A DNA stretch of 64,000 nucleotides. Origin: JAPOUP01 sp965201085. Its GTDB lineage: Bacteria > Pseudomonadota > Alphaproteobacteria > Rhodobacterales > Rhodobacteraceae. Position numbers and translations under genes: made by a program. The notes beneath the pieces are model-generated. The model was given only the letters and a program-made list of their open reading frames with translations, had not been told where the DNA came from and searched no databases. The DNA lies in NCBI GenBank assembly GCA_965201085.1, contig CBDAVS010000041.1, forward strand, positions 29,532-93,531. Reading direction: 5' to 3'. This document shows, piece by piece, positions 56,131 through 64,000 of this stretch (positions are counted from its first letter, which is position 1; each line of letters begins with the position of its first letter).

Positions 56131-57018
56131 ATGTGCAATATCCTGTTCTCCTTCGGGCATGGCTATTCGGCGCAGGCGATTTCGCGCAACCTGCTCGGGA
56201 AGGGCTGGCGGATCGTTGGAACCACGCGCAGCGCCGAAAACGCATCCGTACTGAATGCCGGTGGAATCGACGCGCTCGTCTGGCCAGGTGACGATATCCG
56301 GGCGGCGATCGGAAAAGCCACACATCTATTGATCTCGACCGCGCCGAATGAGGACGGCGACCCGGTGCTCAAGGAAGCGGGAGAAATGATCACGACCGCA
56401 GCGCCAAACCTGAAATGGGCGGGTTATCTCTCAACCATTGGCGTCTACGGGGATCGCAAAGGTGGTTGGGTTGACGAATCCGCATCGCTTATACCCGCTA
56501 CGGAGCGGGGCCGGCGAAGGGTGGTTGCCGAACGGCAATGGCAGGCACTCGCGAAAGAGGCCGGTCTGCCCCTGCACATATTTCGTCTGGCCGGCATCTA
56601 CGGTCCAGGCCGTGGGCCGTTCGCAAAGATCCTCAGCGGAACCGCAAGGCGGGTGCTGAAGCCAGGCCAGGTGTTCAGCCGCATCCATGTCGATGACATC
56701 GCTCAGGTTCTGCAGGCCTCGGTCGATCGGCCAAACCCGGGTGCGGTCTACAATGTCTGTGACGACGTACCGGCCCCACCGGAGGACGTGATCGGATACG
56801 CGGCCGAACTGCTCGGAGTCCCGGTCCCGACGGCGGTCGATTTCGATGAGGCCAACCTGACACCGATGGCGCGCAGTTTCTACGCTGAATCCAAACGGGT
56901 CAGGAACGATCGGATAAAGAGGGACCTTGGCGTCACGCTTCTCTACCCGGACTATCGGTCAGGGCTTGAGTCCCTGCTGGAATTCGAACCCGACCTCAAG
57001 CTCGAACCACACCGATAG
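56131..57018 (+). CDS. SDR-family NAD(P)-dependent epimerase (YeeZ-like)
   Basis: 295 residues from ATG 56131; the frame runs further upstream without a good start. The nucleotide-binding Phe-Gly-His-Gly-Tyr-Ser-Ala replaces the common Gly-X-X-Gly-X-X-Gly, as in YeeZ relatives. Leu-Ser-Thr-Ile-Gly-Val-Tyr-Gly-Asp supplies the catalytic Tyr region, and Arg-Leu-Ala-Gly-Ile-Tyr-Gly-Pro-Gly-Arg follows. The substrate is unknown. It converges on dxs with a 29-base gap. Confidence 0.8.
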   Translation: MCNILFSFGHGYSAQAISRNLLGKGWRIVGTTRSAENASVLNAGGIDALVWPGDDIRAAIGKATHLLISTAPNEDGDPVLKEAGEMITTAAPNLKWAGYLSTIGVYGDRKGGWVDESASLIPATERGRRRVVAERQWQALAKEAGLPLHIFRLAGIYGPGRGPFAKILSGTARRVLKPGQVFSRIHVDDIAQVLQASVDRPNPGAVYNVCDDVPAPPEDVIGYAAELLGVPVPTAVDFDEANLTPMARSFYAESKRVRNDRIKRDLGVTLLYPDYRSGLESLLEFEPDLKLEPHR

Positions 57019-57047
57019 CGAATTCCGATCCCGGCCCGTATTCGGTG

Positions 57048-58976
57048 TCAGGCCTGTCCATCCGACCGGTCGGCAATGCCCAGAACTTCCAGCACCTTCG
57101 CCTCGACATGACCTGAATTCAGTTCCGCCGCGTCATACATCTCCCGAGGACTGGCCTGATCGATGAATACATCCGGAAGCGCCATCGAGCGGAACTTCAG
57201 GCCAGTGTCGAACACGCCTTCTTCGGCAAGAAGCTGCACGACGTGGCTACCGAAACCACCTACCGCGCCTTCCTCGATGGTGATCAGCGCATCATGCTCC
57301 GTTGCAAGCCGCAGAATCAGGTCCCGGTCGAGCGGTTTCGCGAAACGCGCGTCCGCCACAGTCGGAGTCACGCCACGCTGCGACAGCGCTTCGGTCGCAT
57401 CCATAACTTCCTTGAGTCGCGCACCGAATGAAAGGATCGCGACATCGGCCCCCTGCCGAATCATGCGTCCCTTGCCGATCTCGAGCCTTTCGCCATGCTC
57501 CGGGAGTTCGACTCCAACCCCCTCACCCCGCGGGAACCGGAAGGCGATGGGGCCAGTGTCATGCGCCACGGCGGTCGCCACCATATGCCGAAGCTCGGCC
57601 TCGTCGGCGGCGGCCATCACCACGAAACCCGGTAGGTTGGTGAGATACGCGACATCGTATGCACCGGCATGGGTCGCACCATCGGCGCCCACCAGTCCGG
57701 CGCGGTCGATGGCGAAACGTACCGGGAGTCCCTGCAGTGCGACGTCATGCACCACCTGATCATAGCCGCGCTGGAGGAATGTCGAATAAATCGTGCAGAA
57801 AGGTCTCATACCTCCGGCGGCCAGGCCGGCGGAGAAGGTCACCCCGTGCTGTTCGGCTATACCCACATCGAAGCAGCGGCTTGGATGGCGGTCGGCGAAT
57901 AGATTAAGCCCGGTGCCGTCCGGCATCGCCGCCGTCACCGCCACGATCCGTTCGTCGCGTGAGGCTTCGTCAAGCAAAGAGGTGGCGAAGACACTCGTAT
58001 AGCTTGGCGCGTTCGCGGCCACTTTTTTGGATTTACCCGTCTCCGGATCGAATTTTCCGACGCCGTGGCCTTTGTCCCGCGCGGATTCTGCGGGTGCGAA
58101 ACCCTTGCCCTTCTCAGTGATCACGTGAATGAGCGTCGGGCCGGCAGCGCGCTCCCGGACCGTGCGTAGGACGGGCAGCAACTGCCCGAGATCATGACCG
58201 TCGATGGGGCCGACATAGGAAAAACCAAGCTCCTCGAACAGCGTTCCGCCGATAGCCACGCTTTTCAGCGCCTCAGCCGTGCGCTTCGCGGTATACCGCA
58301 GTGGCTTTGGCAGCAGGCTCACGGCTCCTTTGGCGGCCGCTTTGAGCTCCTGGTAAGGGGTTCCGGAATACAGGCGGGACAGGTATGACGACATCGCGCC
58401 GACAGGTGGAGCGATCGACATGTCATTGTCGTTGAGAATGACAATGAGTCGTTTGCCCACATGGCCCGCATTGTTCATCGCTTCGAACGCCATTCCGGCG
58501 CTCATCGCCCCATCTCCGATCACGGCGATGGCATCGCCAAGGGCCGGCTGCAGCGTACCGCCGAGATCACGGGCGACGGTGAGCCCCAAAGCGGCGGAAA
58601 TCGATGTCGAGGAATGGGCTGCGCCGAAAGGGTCGTACGGACTCTCGCTACGTTTGGTGAAGCCGGACAAGCCCCCTTTCTGCCGGATTGTCCGAATGCG
58701 GTCACGCCGGCCGGTGAGGATCTTGTGTGGATAGCTTTGATGACTGACATCCCAGATCAACCGGTCATTGGGGGTATCAAACACCGCGTGCAGCGCTACC
58801 GTCAGTTCCACGACGCCAAGTCCGGCTCCCAGATGCCCACCCGTCTCGCTGACGGCACTGATGGTTTCGGCACGCAGCTCATCGGCCAATCGGCGAAGAT
58901 CCTGATCCGAGAGAGCCTTTATATCCGCTGGAATCCGTATACGGTCAAGCGTCGGGGTTTGGGGTTCATGTGACAT
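57048..58976 (-). CDS. dxs: 1-deoxy-D-xylulose-5-phosphate synthase
   Basis: 642 residues from ATG 58976. The thiamine diphosphate motif Gly-Asp-Gly-Ala-Met-Ser-Ala-Gly-Met-Ala-Phe-Glu-Ala-Met-Asn-Asn is near 150. The DXS/transketolase motif Asp-Arg-Ala-Gly-Leu-Val-Gly-Ala-Asp-Gly-Ala-Thr-His-Ala-Gly is near 420. The enzyme joins pyruvate and glyceraldehyde 3-phosphate in the first MEP step. It lies 26 bases downstream of ispA in an operon with xseB. Confidence 0.96.
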   Translation of the reverse strand: MSHEPQTPTLDRIRIPADIKALSDQDLRRLADELRAETISAVSETGGHLGAGLGVVELTVALHAVFDTPNDRLIWDVSHQSYPHKILTGRRDRIRTIRQKGGLSGFTKRSESPYDPFGAAHSSTSISAALGLTVARDLGGTLQPALGDAIAVIGDGAMSAGMAFEAMNNAGHVGKRLIVILNDNDMSIAPPVGAMSSYLSRLYSGTPYQELKAAAKGAVSLLPKPLRYTAKRTAEALKSVAIGGTLFEELGFSYVGPIDGHDLGQLLPVLRTVRERAAGPTLIHVITEKGKGFAPAESARDKGHGVGKFDPETGKSKKVAANAPSYTSVFATSLLDEASRDERIVAVTAAMPDGTGLNLFADRHPSRCFDVGIAEQHGVTFSAGLAAGGMRPFCTIYSTFLQRGYDQVVHDVALQGLPVRFAIDRAGLVGADGATHAGAYDVAYLTNLPGFVVMAAADEAELRHMVATAVAHDTGPIAFRFPRGEGVGVELPEHGERLEIGKGRMIRQGADVAILSFGARLKEVMDATEALSQRGVTPTVADARFAKPLDRDLILRLATEHDALITIEEGAVGGFGSHVVQLLAEEGVFDTGLKFRSMALPDVFIDQASPREMYDAAELNSGHVEAKVLEVLGIADRSDGQA

Positions 58977-59002
58977 ATGTACAACCTCCAAGAAACCGGT
59001 TT

Positions 59003-59872
59003 TCACATCCTGCGCGAGACCGCGAACCGCGCCGCCTGCCGCAAATTCTCCGCCTGTCGGCCGAAGGACTCCAGCGCAGCCTCGGACTCGACCACAAGCT
59101 GTTTCGCACGTACCTTAGCGCCGTCGAGTCCCAAAAGCGATACAAATGTCGCTTTTCCGGCTGCGGCGTCCTTCTGTACCCGCTTGCCAGCCAGCGCGCC
59201 ATCGCCCTCCGCATCGATTATGTCGTCAGCGATCTGAAACGCGAGACCGAGCGGGCGGGCGTATCGGCGCATCGGCTCGGGATCCGCGCCAGCGAGAAGC
59301 GCACCGGTGGTACAGGACCATTCAAACAGGGCACCGGTCTTTGCCATCTGAAGTTCGTTGATCTCGTCCAAGGTAAGAGGTCGATCCGCTTTCTCGGCGG
59401 TGATATCGAGAACCTGCCCCCGTACCATGCCCCACCCACCGGCCCCCACGGAAAGTGTTTCGATCAACTCGAGCCTCGTTGCCGGGGCACCCATCACTTC
59501 GCTGGAGAGAACCTCAAAAGCCAGCGTCTGGAGCGCGTCACCTGTCAGGACGGCCGTCGCCTCGTCCCATTTCACGTGTACGGTCGGTCGCCCACGCCGC
59601 TGATCATCATCGTCCATACACGGCAGGTCGTCGTGAACCAGCGAATAGGCATGGATCGCTTCAACGGCCGCCGCCGCTGGCGCCGCACGGTCCGTCCCGA
59701 TACCGTGCAGTCCCGCGCTCTGCAGCACCAGAAACCCTCGCAGCCCCTTTCCTCCCGCGACGGCGTAAAGCATCGGCTCGGCAAGTGGCGTGGGCGCCCG
59801 CGAACCGATCGCTTCCGCCAGAAAGGCCTGGGTTATGGCTGATGCCTCCCTCAGTGCGGTCAGAAAGGACAC
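59003..59872 (-). CDS. ispA: Farnesyl diphosphate synthase
   Basis: 289 residues. The first aspartate-rich motif Asp-Asp-Leu-Pro-Cys-Met-Asp-Asp-Asp-Asp is at 81-90 and the second, Gln-Ile-Ala-Asp-Asp-Ile-Ile-Asp, near 225. The two extra residues inside the first motif are of the bacterial type. It makes geranyl and farnesyl diphosphate for quinones and other isoprenoids. It overlaps the end of xseB by 13 bases. Confidence 0.95.
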   Translation of the reverse strand: MSFLTALREASAITQAFLAEAIGSRAPTPLAEPMLYAVAGGKGLRGFLVLQSAGLHGIGTDRAAPAAAAVEAIHAYSLVHDDLPCMDDDDQRRGRPTVHVKWDEATAVLTGDALQTLAFEVLSSEVMGAPATRLELIETLSVGAGGWGMVRGQVLDITAEKADRPLTLDEINELQMAKTGALFEWSCTTGALLAGADPEPMRRYARPLGLAFQIADDIIDAEGDGALAGKRVQKDAAAGKATFVSLLGLDGAKVRAKQLVVESEAALESFGRQAENLRQAARFAVSRRM

Positions 59873-60111
59873 GGATCGCTGACCTGGCTTGCCCCCGTGG
59901 GCTGCCCCTGTTCATCGAGCGTGATCGCCGCGACCTTTTCCTCGGCTTCTTTCAGCTTTTCCTCGCAGCGCATTTTTAGCGCCGCACCGCGCTCATATAA
60001 CCGAATCGAGGCTTCGAGCTCCACATCGCCCGACTCCAGCTGTCCAACAACGGATTCCAGCTCGCGCATCGCTTCCTCAAAACTCATTTCATCGACAGGG
60101 CCGTCGCTCAT
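59860..60111 (-). CDS. xseB: Exodeoxyribonuclease VII small subunit
   Basis: 83 residues. Met-Ser-Phe-Glu-Glu-Ala-Met-Arg-Glu-Leu-Glu and Leu-Glu-Ser-Gly-Asp-Val-Glu-Leu-Glu are the hallmark helices, followed by the coiled Lys-Glu-Ala-Glu-Glu-Lys-Val. It binds XseA to degrade single-stranded DNA. The xseB-ispA-dxs order is common in Rhodobacterales. Confidence 0.92.
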   Translation of the reverse strand: MSDGPVDEMSFEEAMRELESVVGQLESGDVELEASIRLYERGAALKMRCEEKLKEAEEKVAAITLDEQGQPTGASQVSDPCPF

Positions 60112-60250
60112 ATCACCTCCACTGGGATTTCCGGTTTACTTGTGCGAATCCGATCCTCGCTGTTTGGAAAGATAGCCGCATTTCGCATGAATGCCAAGTG
60201 CGCAGATTGTACCAGCCTTCGGATGCGCTCGAAAGTCCGCGAAGAGGGCG

Positions 60251-61186
60251 CTAGCCAGGTACAGCCATCAGGCCCTCCACATGTGTGGAGACGCTGGCCG
60301 CGAGCGCGTCAAGATCGTATCCGCCCTCCAATGTGGACACCAGGCGTCCTTCGCAGATTTCTCCCGCTGTTTCGCAGAGCCGACGCGTCAGCCATGCAAA
60401 GTCCGCGACAGACCACGTAAGGCTGGCCAGGGGATCCGCCTGATGGGCATCGAACCCGGCCGAGACCAGCATCAGTTCCGGATCGAATTCAGTCACCACC
60501 GGCAAAATCACATCATTGTACATCTGGCGCATTTCCGCTCCACCGGTCATCGGGTCGAGTGGAACGTTCAACACATTGCCATGCGCCCCGCGTTCGTCGG
60601 AAGCCCCGGTACCGGGATAGAGCGGCATCTGGTGGGTCGAGCAGAACAGAACCCGCTTCTCGTTCCAAAGCAGATCCTGCGTGCCATTGCCGTGATGGAC
60701 GTCAAAATCAACCACGGCGACCCTGCCAAGTCCATGCTCGTCCAGCGCGCGCTTCGCGGCGATCGCGATGTTTCCGAACAGGCAGAAACCCATGGCCCGA
60801 GCGGTCTCGGCATGATGGCCGGGTGGGCGCATCGCCACGAATGCGTTGTCCGCTTCGCCGCACAGGACGGCGTCAACCGCTGCGCAGCAGCCGCCGACCG
60901 CCCGCCGCGCGGATTCCAGCGAGCCCTGCGATACATGGGTGTCCGGATCAATCGAGCGGTTACCGTTCGCGGGAATCGCCGCTTCGATTTTACCGACATA
61001 GCTTTCGGGATGACAGCGCAGGAGTTCCGAGCGATGGCATTCAGGCGCTTCGCGGCGATCAAGCCCCGCGAATCGATCCACCTCCAATGCGGTCATTATG
61101 GCCTCGAAGCGGGCCACACGCTCGGGATGGCCCGGCGGTGTGATATGGTTCAGGCTTGAGGAATGGGTGAATAATGCTGTGGTCAT
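60251..61186 (-). CDS. Histone deacetylase-like family protein
   Basis: 311 residues from ATG 61186. The class II deacetylase core is clear: Arg-Pro-Pro-Gly-His-His-Ala near 127, Asp-Phe-Asp-Val-His-His-Gly-Asn-Gly-Thr (zinc ligands) near 165, Ser-Ala-Gly-Phe-Asp-Ala near 240 and Glu-Gly-Gly-Tyr near 285. Bacterial members include acetylpolyamine and acetoin utilisation-type deacetylases. The native substrate is not determined. It lies upstream of xseB on the same strand. Confidence 0.9.
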   Translation of the reverse strand: MTTALFTHSSSLNHITPPGHPERVARFEAIMTALEVDRFAGLDRREAPECHRSELLRCHPESYVGKIEAAIPANGNRSIDPDTHVSQGSLESARRAVGGCCAAVDAVLCGEADNAFVAMRPPGHHAETARAMGFCLFGNIAIAAKRALDEHGLGRVAVVDFDVHHGNGTQDLLWNEKRVLFCSTHQMPLYPGTGASDERGAHGNVLNVPLDPMTGGAEMRQMYNDVILPVVTEFDPELMLVSAGFDAHQADPLASLTWSVADFAWLTRRLCETAGEICEGRLVSTLEGGYDLDALAASVSTHVEGLMAVPG

Positions 61187-61304
61187 GGCCACAAAAAACC
61201 GCAATACCGCGTCGGTCACAAGTCTCCGGGCGGCAAAATCGTCGACGACAGGAATGAACGGTCCATTTTCGCCCGCATTTCGAACCGATCACCAAGGGCG
61301 CGTA

Positions 61305-62012
61305 TCAATCGGGTACCAACATATATCCGACGCCTCGAATGGTTTTCAGATAACGGGGCTGCTTGGAATTCGGTTCGATTTTCCGCCTCAAACGCGTGAT
61401 CTGAACATCCACCGCCCGCTCCTGCGCCTGCCCGTGGCCACGACCCAGATCCTCGACGAGTTTCGTGCGGCTCAGCGTTTCCCCGAGCGCGGCGCTGAAC
61501 AGCAGCATCAACTGGGATTCGGTTGCGGTCAGTCTGACGAGATCATCGCCGCACCACATCTCACCCCTTTCGAGGTCGTAACGTATCGTGCCAAGCGTGA
61601 TGAATTTAGGCGTTTGTTTCGAGATTTCGGGGACCGGTGCACGGCGCAGGATCGCATTGATGCGCAAAAGCAGCTCTTTCGGCTCGAATGGCTTGGGAAG
61701 GTAGTCATCCGCACCCGCCTCAAGGCCGTCGATCCGGTCTTCGGTCTCGGACTTTGCCGTCAGCAGAAGGATCGGTACGGTGACGTCTTCATCACGCAGG
61801 TTTTTCGTCAACCTCGCGCCATCCTCACCCGGCATCATGACATCGAGCACGATCAGGTCGAATTCCAGCCCACCGAGCAGCCGCCGCGCATGAGCCGCGT
61901 CCCGTGCGGTAGTGGCCAGGAATCCATTGCGGATCAGATAGTTCTGAAGAAGACCCCTGATCCGCTCGTCATCATCAACCACCAGGAGATGGGGCTTCGG
62001 CAAAGCGTTCAT
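61305..62012 (-). CDS. petR: OmpR-type response regulator, PetR-like
   Basis: 235 residues. The receiver domain has acidic pair Asp-13/14, phospho-acceptor Asp-57 in Ile-Val-Leu-Asp-Val-Met-Met, Thr-85 and Lys-107. The winged-helix output domain follows, with Arg-Ala-Val-Asp-Val-Gln-Ile and Gly-Val-Gly-Tyr-Met-Leu at its end. It starts within the stop of the MarR gene (TAATG). The pair MarR plus OmpR next to ilvE is like petP-petR of Rhodobacter capsulatus, which is needed for cytochrome bc1 expression. No sensor kinase gene is beside it. Confidence 0.88.
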   Translation of the reverse strand: MNALPKPHLLVVDDDERIRGLLQNYLIRNGFLATTARDAAHARRLLGGLEFDLIVLDVMMPGEDGARLTKNLRDEDVTVPILLLTAKSETEDRIDGLEAGADDYLPKPFEPKELLLRINAILRRAPVPEISKQTPKFITLGTIRYDLERGEMWCGDDLVRLTATESQLMLLFSAALGETLSRTKLVEDLGRGHGQAQERAVDVQITRLRRKIEPNSKQPRYLKTIRGVGYMLVPD

Positions 62013-62518
62013 TATCCTTTCGCTCTCATCGCGTTGAAACGGGCCCGCATTTCGGGATCCATCATCGCCTCCAGCACCGTTCGGAACCCGGTGACCGCTT
62101 CAGGTCCGGACAGCTTATAGGCCGAGCGCATCCGCTTGCGCTGGACAGCGGAAAGCTCCGATTCGAGCGCTCGGCCCCGCTCGGTAAGGTAGAGGTTGCG
62201 CTCGCGCCTGTCACTGTGACCGACGCGGCGGTCGACCAAGCCGTCCGCGATCAACGCACGCAATACCCTGTTCAGGGACTGTTTCGTCACACCAAGCGTG
62301 TATAGCAGGCTGTTCACGGTAATTCCCGGATTGCGGTTTATGAAATGAATGGCTCGATGGTGCGCCCTTCCGTAGCCCTTGTGCGAAAGTATCCGGTCTG
62401 GATCGGAGGTAAAGCCTCGATAGGCGAAGAACATCGCCTCAATGCCTTTTCGCAACTGCTCATCGGTAAGATAAAGAAGTTGTTCACCACCATGGCCTAA
62501 AGATCCGCTTTCCGCCAT
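62012..62518 (-). CDS. petP: MarR-family regulator, PetP-like
   Basis: 168 residues. A MarR winged helix is seen in Thr-Val-Asn-Ser-Leu-Leu-Tyr-Thr-Leu-Gly-Val-Thr-Lys-Gln-Ser-Leu-Asn-Arg followed by the wing Val-Asp-Arg-Arg-Val-Gly-His-Ser-Asp-Arg-Arg. It is translationally coupled to petR and divergent from ilvE. Its assignment to PetP rests on this pairing and on family resemblance. Confidence 0.85.
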   Translation of the reverse strand: MAESGSLGHGGEQLLYLTDEQLRKGIEAMFFAYRGFTSDPDRILSHKGYGRAHHRAIHFINRNPGITVNSLLYTLGVTKQSLNRVLRALIADGLVDRRVGHSDRRERNLYLTERGRALESELSAVQRKRMRSAYKLSGPEAVTGFRTVLEAMMDPEMRARFNAMRAKG

Positions 62519-62693
62519 CTCACCATCCCAAATTCACGAGATCACCCGAAATATTTAAGTCAGTCTTGTTGACATTCCAAGGCCTATTCGATACCGATTC
62601 GTGAATTTTGCGCAAATCAGCATCCGAACCGGTCACGATTTGCGCAGCGATCGAAAACCGGGGCCGCATAGCCCGCTGATAAGGAACGGTCTC

Positions 62694-63563
62694 ATGGGTG
62701 CAGGATACGGTGACCGCGACGGCTGGATCTGGCTTGACGGGGATCTGGTGCCCTGGCGCGGCGCGAACGTGCATTTGCTGACACATGCGATGCATTACGC
62801 AAGTTCGGTTTTCGAGGGCGAGCGTGCCTATAGCGGCAAGATATTCCTGAGCCGCAGGCATTCGGAGCGCCTGATCCATTCGGGTAGGTCCATTGATATG
62901 CCTGTTCCCTACACCGTCGATGAAATCGAGGCGGCGAAATATGACGTGCTCAGGAAGAACGGTCTATCGGATGCCTATGTGAGAGCTTTCGCTTGGCGAG
63001 GTGCCGGGGAGGATATGGGCGTGGCTTCGGCGAAGAATCCCGTTCGGGCCGCGGTGGCCGCATGGGAATGGGGTGCTTACTATGGCGATGCGAAAATGAA
63101 GGGGGCCCGGCTTGATGTATCGAAGTGGAAGCGCCCTTCGCCCGAAACGGCGCCATGCTTCGCTAAGGCATCCGGACTGTACATGATCTGCACGATGTCC
63201 AAACATGCCGCCGAGGCGAAAGGCTGTTCGGACGCTATGATGCTGGATCACCGCGGTTTTGTCGCGGAGGCCACCAGCGCCAACATTTTCTTCGTTCGGG
63301 ACGGAGAGGTACATACTCCCAAACCGGATTGTTTCCTGAACGGGCTGACCCGCCAAACGGTGATCGGCATGCTGCACGACCGGCGGATCAAGGTGCATGA
63401 ACGTCACATCGGGCCGGGTGAGCTTGATGGGTTCCAGCAATGTTGGCTAACGGGAACGGCCGCCGAGGTGACTCCGGTTGGACGGATCGGTGATTATAAC
63501 TTTGAGGTCGGAACGCTGACACGTGACATCGCCAATGCGTACGAGCGGTTGGTACGCACGTAG
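62694..63563 (+). CDS. ilvE: Branched-chain amino acid aminotransferase
   Basis: 289 residues from ATG 62694, with AAGGAAC upstream. The class IV PLP fold shows Ala-Met-His-Tyr-Ala-Ser-Ser-Val-Phe-Glu-Gly-Glu-Arg near 35, the lysine region around Met-Ser-Lys-His-Ala-Ala-Glu-Ala-Lys, and Glu-Ala-Thr-Ser-Ala-Asn-Ile-Phe-Phe-Val near 200. It interconverts branched-chain amino acids with their 2-oxoacids using glutamate. It is divergent from petPR, the common Rhodobacteraceae order. Confidence 0.93.
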   Translation: MGAGYGDRDGWIWLDGDLVPWRGANVHLLTHAMHYASSVFEGERAYSGKIFLSRRHSERLIHSGRSIDMPVPYTVDEIEAAKYDVLRKNGLSDAYVRAFAWRGAGEDMGVASAKNPVRAAVAAWEWGAYYGDAKMKGARLDVSKWKRPSPETAPCFAKASGLYMICTMSKHAAEAKGCSDAMMLDHRGFVAEATSANIFFVRDGEVHTPKPDCFLNGLTRQTVIGMLHDRRIKVHERHIGPGELDGFQQCWLTGTAAEVTPVGRIGDYNFEVGTLTRDIANAYERLVRT

Positions 63564-63583
63564 AACGGGCCGGAGTCAACGCT

Positions 63584-64000
63584 TCAGTTTCCGCCCACAA
63601 GATCGACTTCAGCGCGCAGCGCTTCCATCAACTGCTTCAGTGCGTCAACGTAGATTTTTGATGTCAAACGCCCATTGGCATCGAATTCGCTGCGGGCCGC
63701 GGCGACCATAACCGGAGCGCCGTTGACCACACGTGGGCGAAACGCCTGAAGCGCATGACGCATGGCGTACTGCGCCACCTCTCCACCGCCACGTCCCGCG
63801 GCGGATGACATCACAGCCACGGGTTTATCACGCCAAGGATTTCCTTCGACCCGGCTTACCCAGTCAAGCGCGTTCTTCAGAACGCCGGAAATCGATTTGT
63901 TATACTCCGGGCCGGAGATGAGAACCGCATCTGCGGCGGCGATCTGGTCGGCAAGACGCTGCACTTCGTCAGGTATTCCCGTTTCTTTCTCGACATCGCC
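63584..64000 (-). CDS. NADPH-dependent FMN reductase, 3' part
   Basis: The frame is open to the right edge, so the N-terminal part lies outside; about 138 residues are visible. Ser-Gly-Pro-Glu-Tyr-Asn-Lys-Ser-Ile-Ser-Gly-Val-Leu-Lys-Asn-Ala-Leu-Asp-Trp is the typical flavodoxin-like FMN-site block of this family, and Ser-Ser-Ala-Ala-Gly-Arg-Gly-Gly-Gly follows. Members reduce FMN, quinones or chromate with NADPH. The stop is 20 bases from the convergent ilvE stop. Confidence 0.85.
   Translation of the reverse strand, partial: GDVEKETGIPDEVQRLADQIAAADAVLISGPEYNKSISGVLKNALDWVSRVEGNPWRDKPVAVMSSAAGRGGGEVAQYAMRHALQAFRPRVVNGAPVMVAAARSEFDANGRLTSKIYVDALKQLMEALRAEVDLVGGN

Overview
The window reads as chromosome of an alphaproteobacterium close to Rhodobacteraceae. 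The evidence is the rRNA operon order (16S, tRNA-Ile, tRNA-Ala, 23S, 5S, initiator tRNA-Met), an adjoining PetP/PetR-like regulator pair next to ilvE, a dxs-ispA-xseB-deacetylase cluster, and many polyol, sugar and nucleoside ABC transporters. Intact genes are moderately GC rich. They are separated by islands of even more GC-rich, frame-broken insertion-sequence debris, and several ordinary genes are also broken or truncated, which suggests a lineage in active genome decay.

Layout. 1-0.7 kb: 3' end of a ketopantoate-reductase-like gene. 1.0-1.95 kb: broken antitoxin/PIN-toxin pair. 2.1-3.75 kb: transposase debris (IS30, IS5, ISNCY types). 4.15-17.8 kb (+): a large operon with a polyol-type ABC importer (binding protein, two permeases, two unequal ATPases), FGGY kinase, D-2-hydroxyacid dehydrogenase, class II aldolase, GlpD/EryB-like dehydrogenase, EryC-like isomerase, TpiA2/EryH and RpiB/EryI. 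These enzymes match the known erythritol route: EryA phosphorylates, EryB oxidises, and EryC, EryH and EryI isomerise to D-erythrose 4-phosphate. The aldolase and hydroxyacid dehydrogenase imply an added branch or a wider polyol range.

18.2-23.8 kb (-): family 4 glycosidase with a ThuEFGK-like disaccharide importer. 24.0-26.1 kb: debris island (DruA-type transposase piece, pre-peptidase-domain/beta-barrel fragments, ISNCY 3' half). 26.5-32.4 kb (-): BMP-family nucleoside importer, an NTF2-like protein and purine nucleoside phosphorylase. 32.65-33.85 kb (-): tsaB and a frameshifted nfuA. 34.2-36.4 kb: second debris island carrying complementary pieces of the same element types. 36.4-38.75 kb: truncated PdxA-family gene and broken TRAP small permease, separated by ISAzo13/IS5 pieces.

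39.3-44.6 kb (-): complete rrn operon with a hairpin-rich internal spacer. 45.1-49.5 kb (-): msrPQ methionine sulfoxide repair and clpB. 49.75-50.45 kb (+): pyrF. 50.5-52.6 kb (-): ribokinase, RbsD/FucU-like mutarotase, SGNH hydrolase. 52.8-54.7 kb (+): class II aldolase-like protein and a sterol desaturase-family membrane protein. 54.6-55.6 kb (-): methyltransferase and YCII protein. 56.1-57.0 kb (+): SDR epimerase. 57.0-60.1 kb (-): dxs, ispA, xseB for isoprenoid precursors and exonuclease VII. 60.25-62.5 kb (-): deacetylase-like protein and petR/petP. 62.7-63.6 kb (+): ilvE. 63.6 kb to the right edge (-): FMN reductase, cut by the window.
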